NCBI GenBank assembly: GCA_028023455.1
Contig: JAQFVV010000001.1
Location: forward strand, 19,341,611-19,405,610
Length of the DNA stretch: 64,000 nt
Reading direction: 5' to 3'
DNA from: Epiperipatus broadwayi
Lineage: Eukaryota; Onychophora; Udeonychophora; Euonychophora; Peripatidae
A program made the position numbers and the translations under genes. Under the pieces are notes generated by a model, which saw only the letters and a program-made list of their open reading frames with translations, searched no databases and was not told the DNA's origin. Each line of letters opens with the position of its first letter. Position 1 is the stretch's first letter. Shown one piece after another: positions 1-12,000 of this stretch.

Positions 1-649
1 GGGTATTTGAATAAAAAAATGTTTTATCTGAAAATAAATAGATAATTTTTATTAGTATTTAAAAACATCATTTGTTGTAGTTATTAAGTTATAATTAAAA
101 AATTCATTTTCCATCTAGATGATCATGTGACTTAATTGACTGGATTGATAGAATTCAAGGTTAGATCAATTAACAAGAAAAAGTGCACTAGTAATTTAAA
201 TATAATAAATATCAGGAGAAGATTGGTTTAAAATACTAGAAATGCAAAAAAAATCTTACCATGCACAGATGTATAAAACATACACAATAATATAAAAAGG
301 GAATCTTAATCTAAATTTTATTATTATTAAAATTTTAATTTCATTTTAGTTTTGAATTAACTGGTTTTAGTCAATTTTTTTTTTAAAAAATCAATTTAAA
401 AAATTCAAGTTTTATATTTCATCATTATGCCTGAATGAGAAAAAAAAAACTATAAGTTCTATATTACAATATTTCTCTTGAAAGCATATGTTTAACTGAT
501 TCATCAAGCAATAAGTTTAAAAGAATTCTAAAAATTTATAATGTTTCAAAAGAATCTTTACAAAAAAAGAATCCATGTAAGGAAAAGTATGTTGTTTCAT
601 TTAATATAAATACTAGCTAAATTCTGAACTTTTTACTACAAGACTATCT
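1..649. other. AT-rich non-coding flank
   Basis: I see no gene, RNA or recognisable mobile element here. The stretch is rich in A/T runs, and every reading frame is closed by frequent stops. Confidence 0.6.
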
Positions 650-805
650 CTGAATAGTCAAAATAAGAGTCATAGATCATGTAACCCTATCTCCTAAGCT
701 TGTAAGTTATAAAATCAATGAGGATTGCCAATTCCTCTACAAGCTTTATGATAAATGCTTAGCCAGAGCCAGCACTTAAAATATCAGTCAGGAACCCCTC
801 CCCAA

Positions 806-848
806 ACCCCTGACCATGGTTTCATGCTTTGACACTCCTCAGAGAGGT
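806..848 (-). ncRNA. Hammerhead-like ribozyme, unit 1 (core intact)
   Basis: Read on the minus strand, stem I ACCTCT pairs fully with AGGGGT (one U-G pair). Between them lie the core CTGAGGA, a 12-nt stem II hairpin with loop CAAA, the core GAAA, and a short stem III (ACC/GGT around AT) ending in GTC at the expected cleavage position. These are the invariant parts of a type I hammerhead (CUGANGA, GAAA, NUH). Stem II has G-U at 10.1/11.1 and one U-G pair. Activity is not shown. Confidence 0.68.
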
Positions 849-1227
849 GTCAGGGTAGGTTCAGACACTAGATCTAAAAATACAAACCCAAAGCCAAGCA
901 TTTAACTAAAAGTTATCTATTGAGTGGAAAATCTGAAATTTTCAGACATCTAGATGTCTTCAAACCCAGCTATCCAACTCAAATAGCTATTTGGGACTGA
1001 TAGATCTTTAGCCATACCATATATTAGTAGTCTTAGCAATATAAAATTGCATAAGACTTATGGCAGAGACTAAACATAGTCAAAATAAGTCATAGATCAT
1101 GTGACCCTATCTCTTAAGCATGTAAGTTATAAAAACAATGAGGATTGCCAATTCCTCTACAAGCTTTATGATAAATGCTTAGCTAGAGCCAGCACTTAAA
1201 ATATCTCTGTCAGGAACCCCTCCCCAA

Positions 1228-1270
1228 ACCTCTGACCATGGTATCATGCTTTGGCACTCCTCAGAGAGGT
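1228..1270 (-). ncRNA. Hammerhead-like motif, unit 2 (core GATA, likely inactive)
   Basis: The layout matches unit 1. Stem I is ACCTCT with AGAGGT, all Watson-Crick, so a U-G pair of the sister copies is a U-A pair here. Stem II is GTGC/GCAT with loop CAAA. The core GAAA reads GATA, which changes an invariant A and should abolish cleavage. Confidence 0.6.
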
Positions 1271-1530
1271 GTCAGGGTAGGTTCAGACACTAGATCTAAA
1301 AATACCAACCCAAAGCCAAGCATTTAACTAAAAGTTATATATTGAGTGAAAAATATATATGGTATGGCTGAATATCTATCAGCCCTATATAGCTATTTGA
1401 GCTGGATAGCTGGGTTTGAAGTCATGTAGGTGTCTGAACATTTTAGATTTTCCACTCAATAGATAACTTTTAGTTAAATGCTTGGCTTTAGGTTGGTATT
1501 TTTAGATCTAATGTCTGAACCTACCCTGAC

Positions 1531-1573
1531 ACCTCTCTGAGGATTGCCAAAGCACGAAACCATGGTCAGGGGT
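1531..1573 (+). ncRNA. Hammerhead-like ribozyme, unit 3 (core intact)
   Basis: Stem I is ACCTCT (1531-1536) with AGGGGT (1568-1573). The core CTGAGGA is at 1537-1543, stem II TGC/GCA with loop CAAA at 1544-1555, GAAA at 1556-1559, stem III ACC/GGT, and the cleavage triplet GTC ends at 1567. Position 10.1/11.1 is a U-C mismatch, where the four-copy consensus would be the canonical G-C. This is one of the two best-preserved copies in the cluster. Confidence 0.68.
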
Positions 1574-1932
1574 TTGGGGAGGGGTCCCTGACAGAGATAT
1601 TTTAGATTCTGGCTCTGGCTAAGCATTTATCATAAAGCTTGTAGAGGAATTGGCAATCCTCATTGTTTTTATAACTTTCTAACTTAAGAGATAGGGCACA
1701 TAATCTATGACTCTTATTTTGTTACTTATAGTCTCTGCCATAAGTCTTATGCAATTTTATATTGCTAAGACTACTAATTTATGGTATGGCTGAAGATCTA
1801 TCAGCCCCATATAGCTATTTGAGTTGAATAGCTGAGTTTGAAGACATGTAGATGTCTGAAAATAATAACTTTTAGTTAAATGCTTGGCTTTGGGTTTGCA
1901 TTTTTAGATCTAGTGTCTGAACCTACCCTGAC

Positions 1933-1975
1933 ACCTCTCTGAGGAATGCCAAAGCACAAAACCATGGTTTGGGTT
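1933..1975 (+). ncRNA. Decayed hammerhead motif, unit 4
   Basis: ACCTCT and CTGAGGA are kept, but GAAA has become AAAA, consistent with CpG decay of CGAAA, and the GTC cleavage triplet reads GTT. Stem I pairing is partly lost. This is a dead copy. Confidence 0.5.
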
Positions 1976-2080
1976 TGGGGAGGGATTCCTGACAGAGATA
2001 TTTTAAGTGCTGGCTTTGGCTAAGCATTTATCATAAAGCTTGTAGAGGAATTGGCAATCCTCATTGTTTTGACTATCTCT

Positions 2081-3247
<1,167 letters not shown>

Positions 3248-3738
3248 GTTTCAAAGAAAATAACTTTATTGATAACCATAGAGTTACATTTTCTATAAGA
3301 CACTTCGTATACATATATTTACATTGCTAGTGAGTAAACCAAGTTTAAGTTGGTATCTGTGATGTACAAAAAAGGAACTTAACTTAGGAGGGAAAGATAT
3401 TTAAACATTGTTAGGGGGGGTGAAAATACATATGTATACGTTACATTTATGAGTGCTGCTTGCTGTAATCATAGTTCTCCAAAGTCTTGGGTTATCATTG
3501 TTCAATTTGCAAAACTTCAACTTTGATGTATATTGCCATGCTGGGTTTAGTTTCCTTTCCAGTATTTGAGGTCTGATTTTGTTGTTACTATCCTTTATAT
3601 TAATATTATGCAATCAAAGACAACATTCTGTTTTTTTATTTGTAGATAATTGCCACATTTTTTTTTATATATATATATTGGTTGAGGGCATAGATTTTGG
3701 TTATTGGGAGCCATCTTAGAGGTTTGATTGTTGTGTTA

Positions 3739-4773
3739 TCAGTGACCAGGTTGCTGCATAGATGTCTGGATGTGCAATTTTATTGTCTCTGGCTCACGTA
3801 GTTTTCCCAGTTTGATATTGAAAGTTGATGGATGTCGCCTTGTGTTGTTACCTAGAGTGAATGTGCATCTAGTGCACCAGTATGCATAAAGCATAAAAGT
3901 GGCTGCATGGACTGATGGAATAGAGCCTTTGCAATATGAATTAATGATTGTTTGAAGGGTTGTGTTAGATTGTCTATATGCTCCTATCATAATAACTCGA
4001 ATTCTGTCTAGTGCCGGACAAAGATAGAATAGATGTTCCTGTGTTTCTTCAGCCCTGTGACACAGGGGACAAAAAGGATCAATGTTGGTGTATAGTCTCC
4101 GATATCTCAGAAAATATGTCGTGGGCAGTGCTTGTAGGTTTAGTCTCAGCAAGAAATCAAAATACTTTGGCTCCAGTGACCATTTTTTAAACTTACGGAG
4201 TAATTGTAGATTATTGATTTTCAGCATTGTCAGATTGGTGTCATGGGTTGGATTTGGATGGATTAATGAATAAATTTGCCAGTATGAATGCTTGTATATT
4301 GTCTGAAGAGATATCTGTGGAGCTGTGATTTTTATATGATTGATCATTGATGCTAGTTGGTCATAAGCAGGGGGTGGTCTATCTGTTGGTGTTATTTGAA
4401 GTAGGCATTCAAGCATTGGAAAGTGTTTGACTGTGGATGTTATTAAGTTTGTGGCCTTCTGTAGATGGAAAATATAAATACTATGAAGTCCTAGTCCATT
4501 GTGAATAGGTGGTCTGGTAAGTTGTTTTGCAGATATTGACACAGTCTTCCTCTGCCACAAGAGCTTATTACAGAGAGAAGAGATTTTGTTAATAAAACCT
4601 TTAGAAAATGTGATAATGGGTGAGTAATAGGTGATTTTTGTTATGGCTAGCTGGTTAAATAGCTGGATCTTGGAGTATATTGAAAGATATGCCTTTGAGA
4701 GAGAAGTAGTAATTCGCTCTGTTTCTTCTTTGAGTTTGTTCTGGATCTTGACCCTCATTGCACTTGCACTCAT
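3739..4773 (-). pseudogene. LINE ORF2 C-terminal part (RT thumb to zinc finger)
   Basis: An open stretch of 344 codons forming the C-terminal third of ORF2. It contains the RT thumb/connection region (…KITYYSPIITFSKGF…, …HNGLGLHSI…) and ends with a cysteine-rich finger, CPLC followed by EETQEHLFYLC, the pattern at the C terminus of many LINE polyproteins. The frame differs from the upstream RT segment, so a frameshift lies between 4773 and 5268. Homologous but more decayed sequence occurs at 17.7-18.6 kb and 22.1-22.5 kb. In an intact element this part would bind template RNA and position the RT. Confidence 0.8.
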
Positions 4774-5267
4774 ATAAAAGGAAATCCCAAGAAAGCAGAT
4801 GGCTTTCCCCCATACATGCCCGTGTACTGCTTTGCATTATAAAGAGACCAAACTGCCGTCTTATTTAGATTGACCCTGAGTTTGTGTGTAGCTGCAAATT
4901 CTTGTAGTATTGTATGCAAGGCTGGTAGGTGTTTTTAGATGGGAGGAAGACAGTTATATCATCCATATAAGCGATACATGTTACCTGCTGAGATGTGTTT
5001 GGTATTTGGATGCCAATGACTGTTTGCTGGATTTTTATTAATAGAGGGTTGATGTAAAAGGTGAAAAGTAAAGCACTCAGGGGGGATCCTTGTGAGATTG
5101 ATTGTGTTGGAGTAAAAGATTCAGAATTTTTGCCACTGAGTGTAATATGTATATCCGATTTAACAACAAGTTGGTTATAACATATAAAATAGTGTGAGGT
5201 ATTGCAGTGGCAGCCAACATTTTAATTAATATCTCGATTGCCACAGAATCAAAAGCTGATTCAATGT
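4774..5267 (-). pseudogene. LINE ORF2 RT palm with YMDD, frameshifted
   Basis: The codons for the RT catalytic motif YMDD are at 4958-4969 (minus strand), inside a stretch reading CIAYMDDITVF. This reading frame differs from both the upstream and the downstream ORF2 segments, so at least two frameshifts lie within about 500 bases. The catalytic residues are conserved, which suggests fairly recent decay or sequence errors. Confidence 0.75.
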
Positions 5268-5885
5268 CTATTTGAACTGCAACTGGGCTGTATTTTTCCA
5301 GCCTCGCATCGATCCCAATACAGCTTTGAAAAGAAGTACTGCCTGTCCTGTAGATGATTGCTTTCTTGCAAACTGATATGGTGAAATCAATGGGAGCAGA
5401 TATGATTCAATCCTGTCTTTAATGACTTTCTCAATGATCTTGATGGCTATTGGGCACATGGAGATAGGCCTAATATTATTAAGGGTGGTTATTGGAGCTG
5501 GTTTCTTATTAAATGGTACTATTGCAATTGGATAAAGATTTTCAATGTTGTATATTTTTTGTGAGAGATAGTTTGCAAGATTACATAATACTTGATTAGT
5601 TGTATGGCTAAGGTGTTCGTACACAAATTTTGGTATGCCATGAGTGCCTGGATGACAGGCATTGGGCAGAGTGGCAAGCTTCAAAGCAAATTCATTAATG
5701 GTAAATGGTGTATTTGTTTCAGGTGATCCAAAATAATCGGGAGGTGGGTTGAAGAGTTGATGTGTCTGAAGATTCTGTTTGAAATGCTTATAAATAGGTT
5801 CAATCATGTTATGTGCTGCATGTATAGTTGTTCCAATTTGAAGTGCCATAGGTACTCTAATGGTGGAGGAAAACCCATGGCCCAT
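5268..5885 (-). pseudogene. LINE ORF2 RT N-terminal part
   Basis: A 205-codon segment with the RT finger motif NNIRPISMCPIAIKIIEKVI and the following YQFARKQSSTGQA block. It is in the same frame as the endonuclease segment upstream. Only one stop codon (TAG at 5895-5897) separates them, so ORF2 would otherwise be open from 6926 to 5268. The frame is lost downstream of 5268, before the YMDD box. Confidence 0.8.
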
Positions 5886-5897
5886 CTGATGTAGCCT

Positions 5898-6926
5898 CTA
5901 GTCCATGTATGTTGTTGACTGAGGCAGATTTTGCTTTTTTATTGCTAAATAGTCTTTAAGTGCTGCACATGTGCTGTTATATGCCTGGGTGAGCTTATAT
6001 ATATGCTGATATGTATTTTGAGTAGGTTTAGACATTGTTATCCTCTTGTGAAGTTCATCTGCCAGAGCTAATAGCCTGGAGGGTGGAGGTTTTTTTTTGG
6101 TGACATGGTCAATATTGAATGAAAGTATATTTATGTATGCCTGATATCTCTGCACAGCACTTAGTTGTAGTCCTGCAAGTTTATGGAGCATAATATATGT
6201 TTCAGAAAAAAGGGATTCTGGAGTGGATGCTGGTATTAGAATTATCATTGTTTTCCCAAGTGGTAGTGTAGTTGGCTGAATTTCAGTTAGATCAAGTGTT
6301 GCAGTTTGAGCAGAGTGATCTGAGAATGGGGATGGATTGAGCTTGAGGCTGAAGTAATGATGCAGCATTGGTGAATAGAAGCAAAGGTCAATTAAAGATG
6401 TGTGTCGGTTATTATGGAATGTTACTGTGTTTGGTGGTAAAAAACCTTCAGCACTCATGAGTGGTATTGCAATTTGATGCAGCCATTTTGAGATGAAATC
6501 TGTGTACTTCATGTTAAAATCTCCCATGATGATAGTTGGGTAAGGAGTTGATGCTAGCAGTGAATTGATGGTGAGTATTATGTTTGATATGATGACGTTT
6601 CCAGGTGGGATGTAGGTGAAAACTATGTTGAGAGTGTTTGCATGGTGATGAAATGTAGCTATCAACAAGTTTGCATCGATATATATGATTCTGAATGATG
6701 TGAATGGGCAAGCTGGGGTTATTAGTAGGCCAGTTCCACCTGCAGGTGATGACATGTCCCTGGAGCATGCAAAGAAGCCTTCAGTGCGAAGATGCACTGT
6801 TGGGTCAATCTGTGATCCACTATATATTTTTGTTTCCAGAAGTCCCAATATATGTGTCTGTGTGATTTTGGTCCATTCTCTAAGTTGATGCAGTTTGTTT
6901 GCCGAGTTCAAATCGGAAGAGCACAT
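5898..6926 (-). pseudogene. LINE ORF2 apurinic endonuclease domain
   Basis: A 342-codon segment with endonuclease/exonuclease/phosphatase landmarks: LLETKI near residue 30 (the metal-binding Glu), IMGDFN near residue 137, and SFSDHSAQ-like SPFSDH near residue 212 with the catalytic Asp-His. This domain would nick the genomic target for target-primed reverse transcription. The apparent N terminus MCSSDLN is not biological: 6912-6925 matches Illumina adapter sequence. The true start is probably the Met at 6952 (MKVKITAFNV…), and the sister copy at 22948-23175 reads MKLKIAVLNVRGLN there. Confidence 0.82.
6912..6925. other. 14-base match to Illumina TruSeq adapter inside the LINE
   Basis: ATCGGAAGAGCACA is identical to the start of the TruSeq read-1 adapter. 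Its complement translates to the CSSDL peptide familiar from adapter-contaminated assemblies. It sits where the LINE family should encode NVRGLN, replaces R-G and shifts the frame by one. A chance match is possible but unlikely beside the clear adapter at 7886. Confidence 0.6.
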
Positions 6927-7046
6927 TAAAAGCTGTTATTTTGACTTTCATTATGGTTGTATTTTGGGATTGTTCACATTTCAAAATATGTTAGTGACTG
7001 GTTTTCATTGTATGAGCTGTACATTGTTGGAGTTTTAATTGGTTGG

Positions 7047-8801
7047 TTAGATAGAAGTGATGTCCATTGGTGACCAGTCATCCGTTTGAATTCTGGTTAA
7101 TGATGATGCAGTGTTGTACTCTTCTGTTTGTGAGTTGTTGTCCTCTTCTGTTTTTGGTTTTTTATTGTTTTTGCTTCTTTTTGGGCGACCTGGCACCTTT
7201 TTTTCTATTGTATTTACTTCAACTTGTGGAAGGCATGGCATGATTGCTTCCATGATATATGTTGATGTGTTATTTTTTATTGTGTGTGTGATGTTTGTTC
7301 TATTGGTACTTTGTGTTTCACTGTAATTGCTTTGTGATATTTCAGTTGGGTTAATATTTGAATCATTAAATTGCATTGTATGTTTTGACAGTTGCTTGTG
7401 TTATTTTGAATTGCTTGTGTGACATTTGGATTTAAGTGCTGCATTCTGTTTGGTTCATTTATACTGTTGTCTTGGTTTTTTGTAGTTTGATCTTCTTTAG
7501 ATGAAGAAGTTGTTTGCATCTGGTTATTCATATCTGAATTTATCTTGACTATGTTAGTGTGGCTGATATCTTCAGTTTGTGTGTGGTTGAGCTGATTATT
7601 TGTTTGCTGTGATTGTAGACTCTTTCTGTTATCACATTGTTTTTTCAGATGGTCGCTGTTTAGTTCATCTGTGTTTTTATTTTCCTCATTGGAATTTTGA
7701 TTAATGCGAGGGAGTGAGAGTGTTTCTTCAGGTGGAGAAGTTGTTTGCATATTGTTGTACATATTTGGATTTATGCTATCATTATATATATGGTTGCTGT
7801 CTTCAGTATGTGTTTGGATGGCCACTCCATTTGTTTTTTGCGATTGTGGATTCTTTTTGGTGTCACATTGCGTTGCCAAGTGGCCTCGGAAGAGCGTCGT
7901 GTAGGGAATGGGTTTAAGCCCTCTTTCCCTACACGACGCTCTTCATGGCTCCTGATCTGCAAATTGTGTAGGAATATTGTTTGGATCTATTTCTGGATGC
8001 AATCTCAGCTTGAAGTCAAAGCTATTGCTGTATACAAGCACTGGCGTATCTTTCAGATAAATTGGGTTGAATGCTGTGACTTTTCCAAATGGCTGCATCA
8101 TTTTCTGAAAGATTTTGATGTCATATCCAAGGTATGCATTCTTGATTATGCCAGTAATCTGGTTATGTTGATCTGGATCTACTGCAATGAGTGCATAGTT
8201 GCCTAAAGTTTTAATGGTGGTTTGAAACCGGGTTTTTGGCTTTCTTGGTAAAATTCGAGGATTAAATACCGTGAGTTAGGATGGTCAGCAATCCTTAGTA
8301 TGCTATCCCAAAGTCCGTGTAGTGTTATTGCTTCATAAAGTAAATTTCTAGGAAATTTATATAGCGATAAATTTGCATCTGTAGCTGATAATATTATTGA
8401 ACGAGGAGAAAAAAATCTTTTGAAAAGACGTATGAAGGCCACGTGGGATCGTATTATTAAACTGTTCACATATTATTTTCAAATCCTCATTATTCCACTG
8501 GGCGGTAGGGGGCATTGATTTTCTTGCGTTTGTATATCTAGCTGCAAAATATCATTAGTATTTATTTTTCGGAAGCGATGGAAAACTTTATTTTTTCTAA
8601 AATTGGAACTTGATTGTGTTCTTTTTGTTGTAAATTATTTTTTTCCGAAGAGAAATTATTTTCCTGTAAATTATTTTTAGCTACGTTGGCATATGTTTTT
8701 GCTTCACCTGTAATTTGCATAGGCTTGGATAGCATATTGGCGCCGTTCTGCTGGTCACATGACCGGGGTGTCGCCATTGTAATGCTTTTTACGTTGAGCA
8801 A
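7047..8801 (-). pseudogene. LINE ORF1 (gag-like, zinc knuckle), broken
   Basis: ORF1 starts at the Met at 8801 (MLNVKSITMATPRSC…) and ends at 7047. The pieces at 8562-8801, 8203-8469, about 7960-8206, 7277-7879 and 7047-7376 lie in different frames. The middle segment (SHVAFIRLFKRFF… to …KLRLHPEIDP) is probably the RNA-binding domain. The tail half of a CCHC knuckle, GHLATQC, is at 7865-7885; its first cysteine pair is missing because adapter sequence begins at 7886. After it come two imperfect copies of a roughly 75-residue, N/Q/T-rich block (each with QCD…, TEDS/ISHT and MQTTS landmarks). The C terminus has an AT-hook-like GRPKRSKNNKKPK, echoed in the third LINE copy near 23.37 kb. Confidence 0.72.
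7886..7944. other. Two inverted Illumina adapter fragments (assembly artefact)
   Basis: Positions 7886-7908 (23 bases) match the TruSeq universal adapter complement starting TCGGAAGAGCGTCG. Positions 7921-7944 (24 bases) match the same adapter in the other orientation, ending ACACGACGCTCTTC. Twelve bases lie between. Translation gives the EERRVG and FPTRRSS peptides typical of adapter contamination. The artefact cuts the LINE ORF1 zinc knuckle, so the flanks may not be truly adjacent in the genome. Confidence 0.95.
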
Positions 8802-8818
8802 CGAATATTATTTTTAAC

Positions 8819-9002
8819 AAAACAATTCATAAAAATATCTATTTAGTTAAAATACAAATTAATCTGGATTGTCCAATACTTACTGTTTATATATATATAA
8901 CTGCAAGTCAAAGATATGTTGGTTTTAGTGTTTTCTTTGGTTAAACTCCTAAGATCTCTGTAAACAACGATCCGTTAAAATCATCATTTGCTGCGAGACT
9001 TC

Positions 9003-9036
<34 letters not shown>

Positions 9037-12000
9037 TAATTATGATATCATAAAAGATTGCAATCCGAGGTATAACAACCATTTGTATATTATGAAAAGT
9101 ATTTTATGAATGAAAGTATTATATACATCAGTATGTGTGTAAGAATTTAAAATAGTTTATAAAATAATGTGTTTCCATCATCATGCAATAATAGTTTTAT
9201 TGGTATACATATAATCTTAAACTGAGCGAATGAATTATATGCATTTTGTATGTAAAGGCAAAATAGATAATTATTCACATGTTTTTTATTATTATTAGCT
9301 CCATGCCTTTTATTATTAATAATATCATTTTTGAGACAATTTTAAGTGAATATTATACTATTTTTATATATATTTAGCCCTTCTATAAAAGAGATTGTGG
9401 CTTATTCATTCATGGCACTGCCTGCATATAGTACTGGGTACTTGTTCATATTTTTGCAAATTCATATTTTTGCTAGTTCATATTTCCCTTATTCATTATG
9501 TTTAGAATTTTAATATTAGAGTATATTTTGGTGTACATTCACAGGCAGGTTCAACTTTACAATTCATTATTAGCTCAGGACTATAATTTTTTTTAATTTA
9601 AAGTATGTTGTCAATATTGAGAATAGTTATTTCCTCACCCCAACATAGGTATTGTTAATGTTATAAGTGTCTCATATTGCATAATATTTATTGCATATAT
9701 TAATATCTATTAAGCATCTCCACACTGATTTTCATTATGGTGTTTGATTAAGAAAAGTGTATAATATCTCCTAGTAGTCTGGACAAAGGCGTAGGAGTAT
9801 ATTGTTTTACTTTTTTGGGTACTGTTTGGAAATGAAGATAGTATTTGATGAATGAGAGAACTATTGGGTACTGAATATTACTTATGTGATAAAATTATAG
9901 AAATGGTTTTAAGAAAGGTACACAAATGTATAAAGTTGTTAATATTTGTAATTATTGTAAATAAATATTTTTATTATATGGATTATTATATGTTGTAAAT
10001 AAATATTTTTATCATTAATTAAATACATTTTTGTTTTGTTGCCATTATGACATCATTATGACATCATTGCATTAACTCATCTATTTATCAAAAAAATCTA
10101 CTTTGCTCAATAATTATTTGATTATTTTACTTTCATTTCAAATTCACTTTTTAGTTGGCAGCATCAAAGATACTCTTACTGCCTTCTACATAATTTTGAT
10201 ATTACTTATTCAAATTTGCATCAGAAAATATAAGATAACTGTATTTTATGGTCAGTAGAAGTGAAATAGTTATATATAATTAATTGTAAAGTATTTTAAA
10301 ATGTTTGAAGTTACTAGTTATATATTACTTAAGTATTTGAGTACTCTGTTATTATGTAATTTTATTTGTATTTTCTTAAAAATACTAAGATTTCAAAATA
10401 AATTAAATGAAGTGGCCAATGTTCCATGTCTAGCTTGAATAATAACCACTGTACTTTTTGTTAAAAATCTAAAGTACTACCATTAACATTTTGTTCTAAG
10501 AGCATTTTATTCTGAATTTGAACTCTGAGATCAAGATATTTTAAACTTTTAAAAGAACCTATATTTCAGATAAATATATTAATAAAACATAAAATATTTT
10601 AAATTAAAAAGAACCTACATCTGAGATAAATATATTTTTAAGATATAAGATGAGATATTTAAAATTGAAAAGAACCTGTATTTGAGATAAATATATTTTT
10701 AAAGCATGAGATAAGATATTTAAAATCATCAAACATCCTATATTTGAGATAAAGATATTTTATGAACTAAGATAATGTATCTTGAATTATAAAAGAACAT
10801 TGTGTTTTAATAATTATATTTAGCCATGGTATTGTTTACAAGAGGACTCATATTCTTGGTGTTTTAAAAATTCATGTTATATGGTGCCTGTTTGTGTAAT
10901 TTCTGATTGCTAATCATTTTCTTTTGTTTGGTCCATGTTCAACAACCGTTCAATTATTGGATTACATTATATATATATACAATTAATGTTGTTATACAAA
11001 GATCTATTTTATTTTATATTATATCACATTATTTATTTAAATATATGAAATAACAGTATAATGGATTAAACTTTTTTTCATTTTTGATGATTGTTTATAT
11101 TAATACATGTATTTTTATTACTTAGAGCACTTTGCCACTGCAAAAGGTATTAAAAAAGAAAATACATAAGTGTCTTTAAAAATTATTCATGACAAAAATG
11201 TAAATAATTTTTATATTTTTAATATTTGTACAAAAATTACTATATAAATTTTGTAGTCCTGAGTTCACAATGAATGGAAAAATTGATCTTTGTGAATATA
11301 AATAACCATAACTTGTAGTAGCAGGTTAGTCAATTAAAAACTATATTAGTCCAATATATATGTTTTAAGAGTATTCTACTGACAGTAAAAATAATAATTT
11401 ATGGTCTAAATTAGTTATAGAAAATTATATTATTATTAAAGACATAATGCACACAAAAAAATCATACATTTTTAATTTGTGTAAAATTAAAAATATTGAA
11501 ATCTTGTGATTTTCAAGTAATTAAAAATTGTAAAAACATGCTAAAAAGATCAAAAACATTTTGGAAAATGCATAGGTGGATGATTTTTGTTTAACAAATG
11601 AATAAAAAAAACAATTCAAAAAAATTATTTTATCTGTGATTTCAAAGAGAATTTAGTATTCACTAGACTAAATCAATCCACAGTTTAGGCATTCAATCAT
11701 TTTAGTATTTGCCACAGTAATTAGAATGATATTTACGACATTCATTGGCTGATTATAATAGCAAAACCCAAACTGCACCATTTCTTCTACAGAAGAAAGG
11801 ATGTCAGCAATCAATGTGAATATATTTTGGTGCCAAAAAGTACAAATTGTTATATAATTGTTTAGTGTATTCAAAATGAAAAGAGATCAATGATTAGGAT
11901 GTTATAAAATACATGCTAATGCCAAATTAAAATAAAAACATATTAAGAAAGACACTACTTATCTTAATAAATTTAAGCTAGAATTTGTCAATGTTTTCAA

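Larger units (their letters stand above)
650..2080. repeat. Palindromic cluster of four hammerhead-bearing ~420 bp units
   Basis: Four diverged copies of one unit are present: two head to tail on the minus strand (about 650-1075 and 1076-1355), then two head to tail on the plus strand (about 1356-1755 and 1756-2080). The shared landmark GACCATGG recurs 422 bp apart in the left pair, and ACCATGG recurs 402 bp apart in the right pair. Each unit has the same order: a segment with AAGCTTGTAGAGGAATTGGC, a hammerhead-like block, and a segment with TTTAGATCTAGTGTCTGAAC. No unit has an open reading frame. Tandem non-coding units of a few hundred bases with type I hammerheads resemble the animal retrozymes described in the literature. 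The inverted dimer arrangement is direct observation; membership of that class is inference. Confidence 0.75.
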
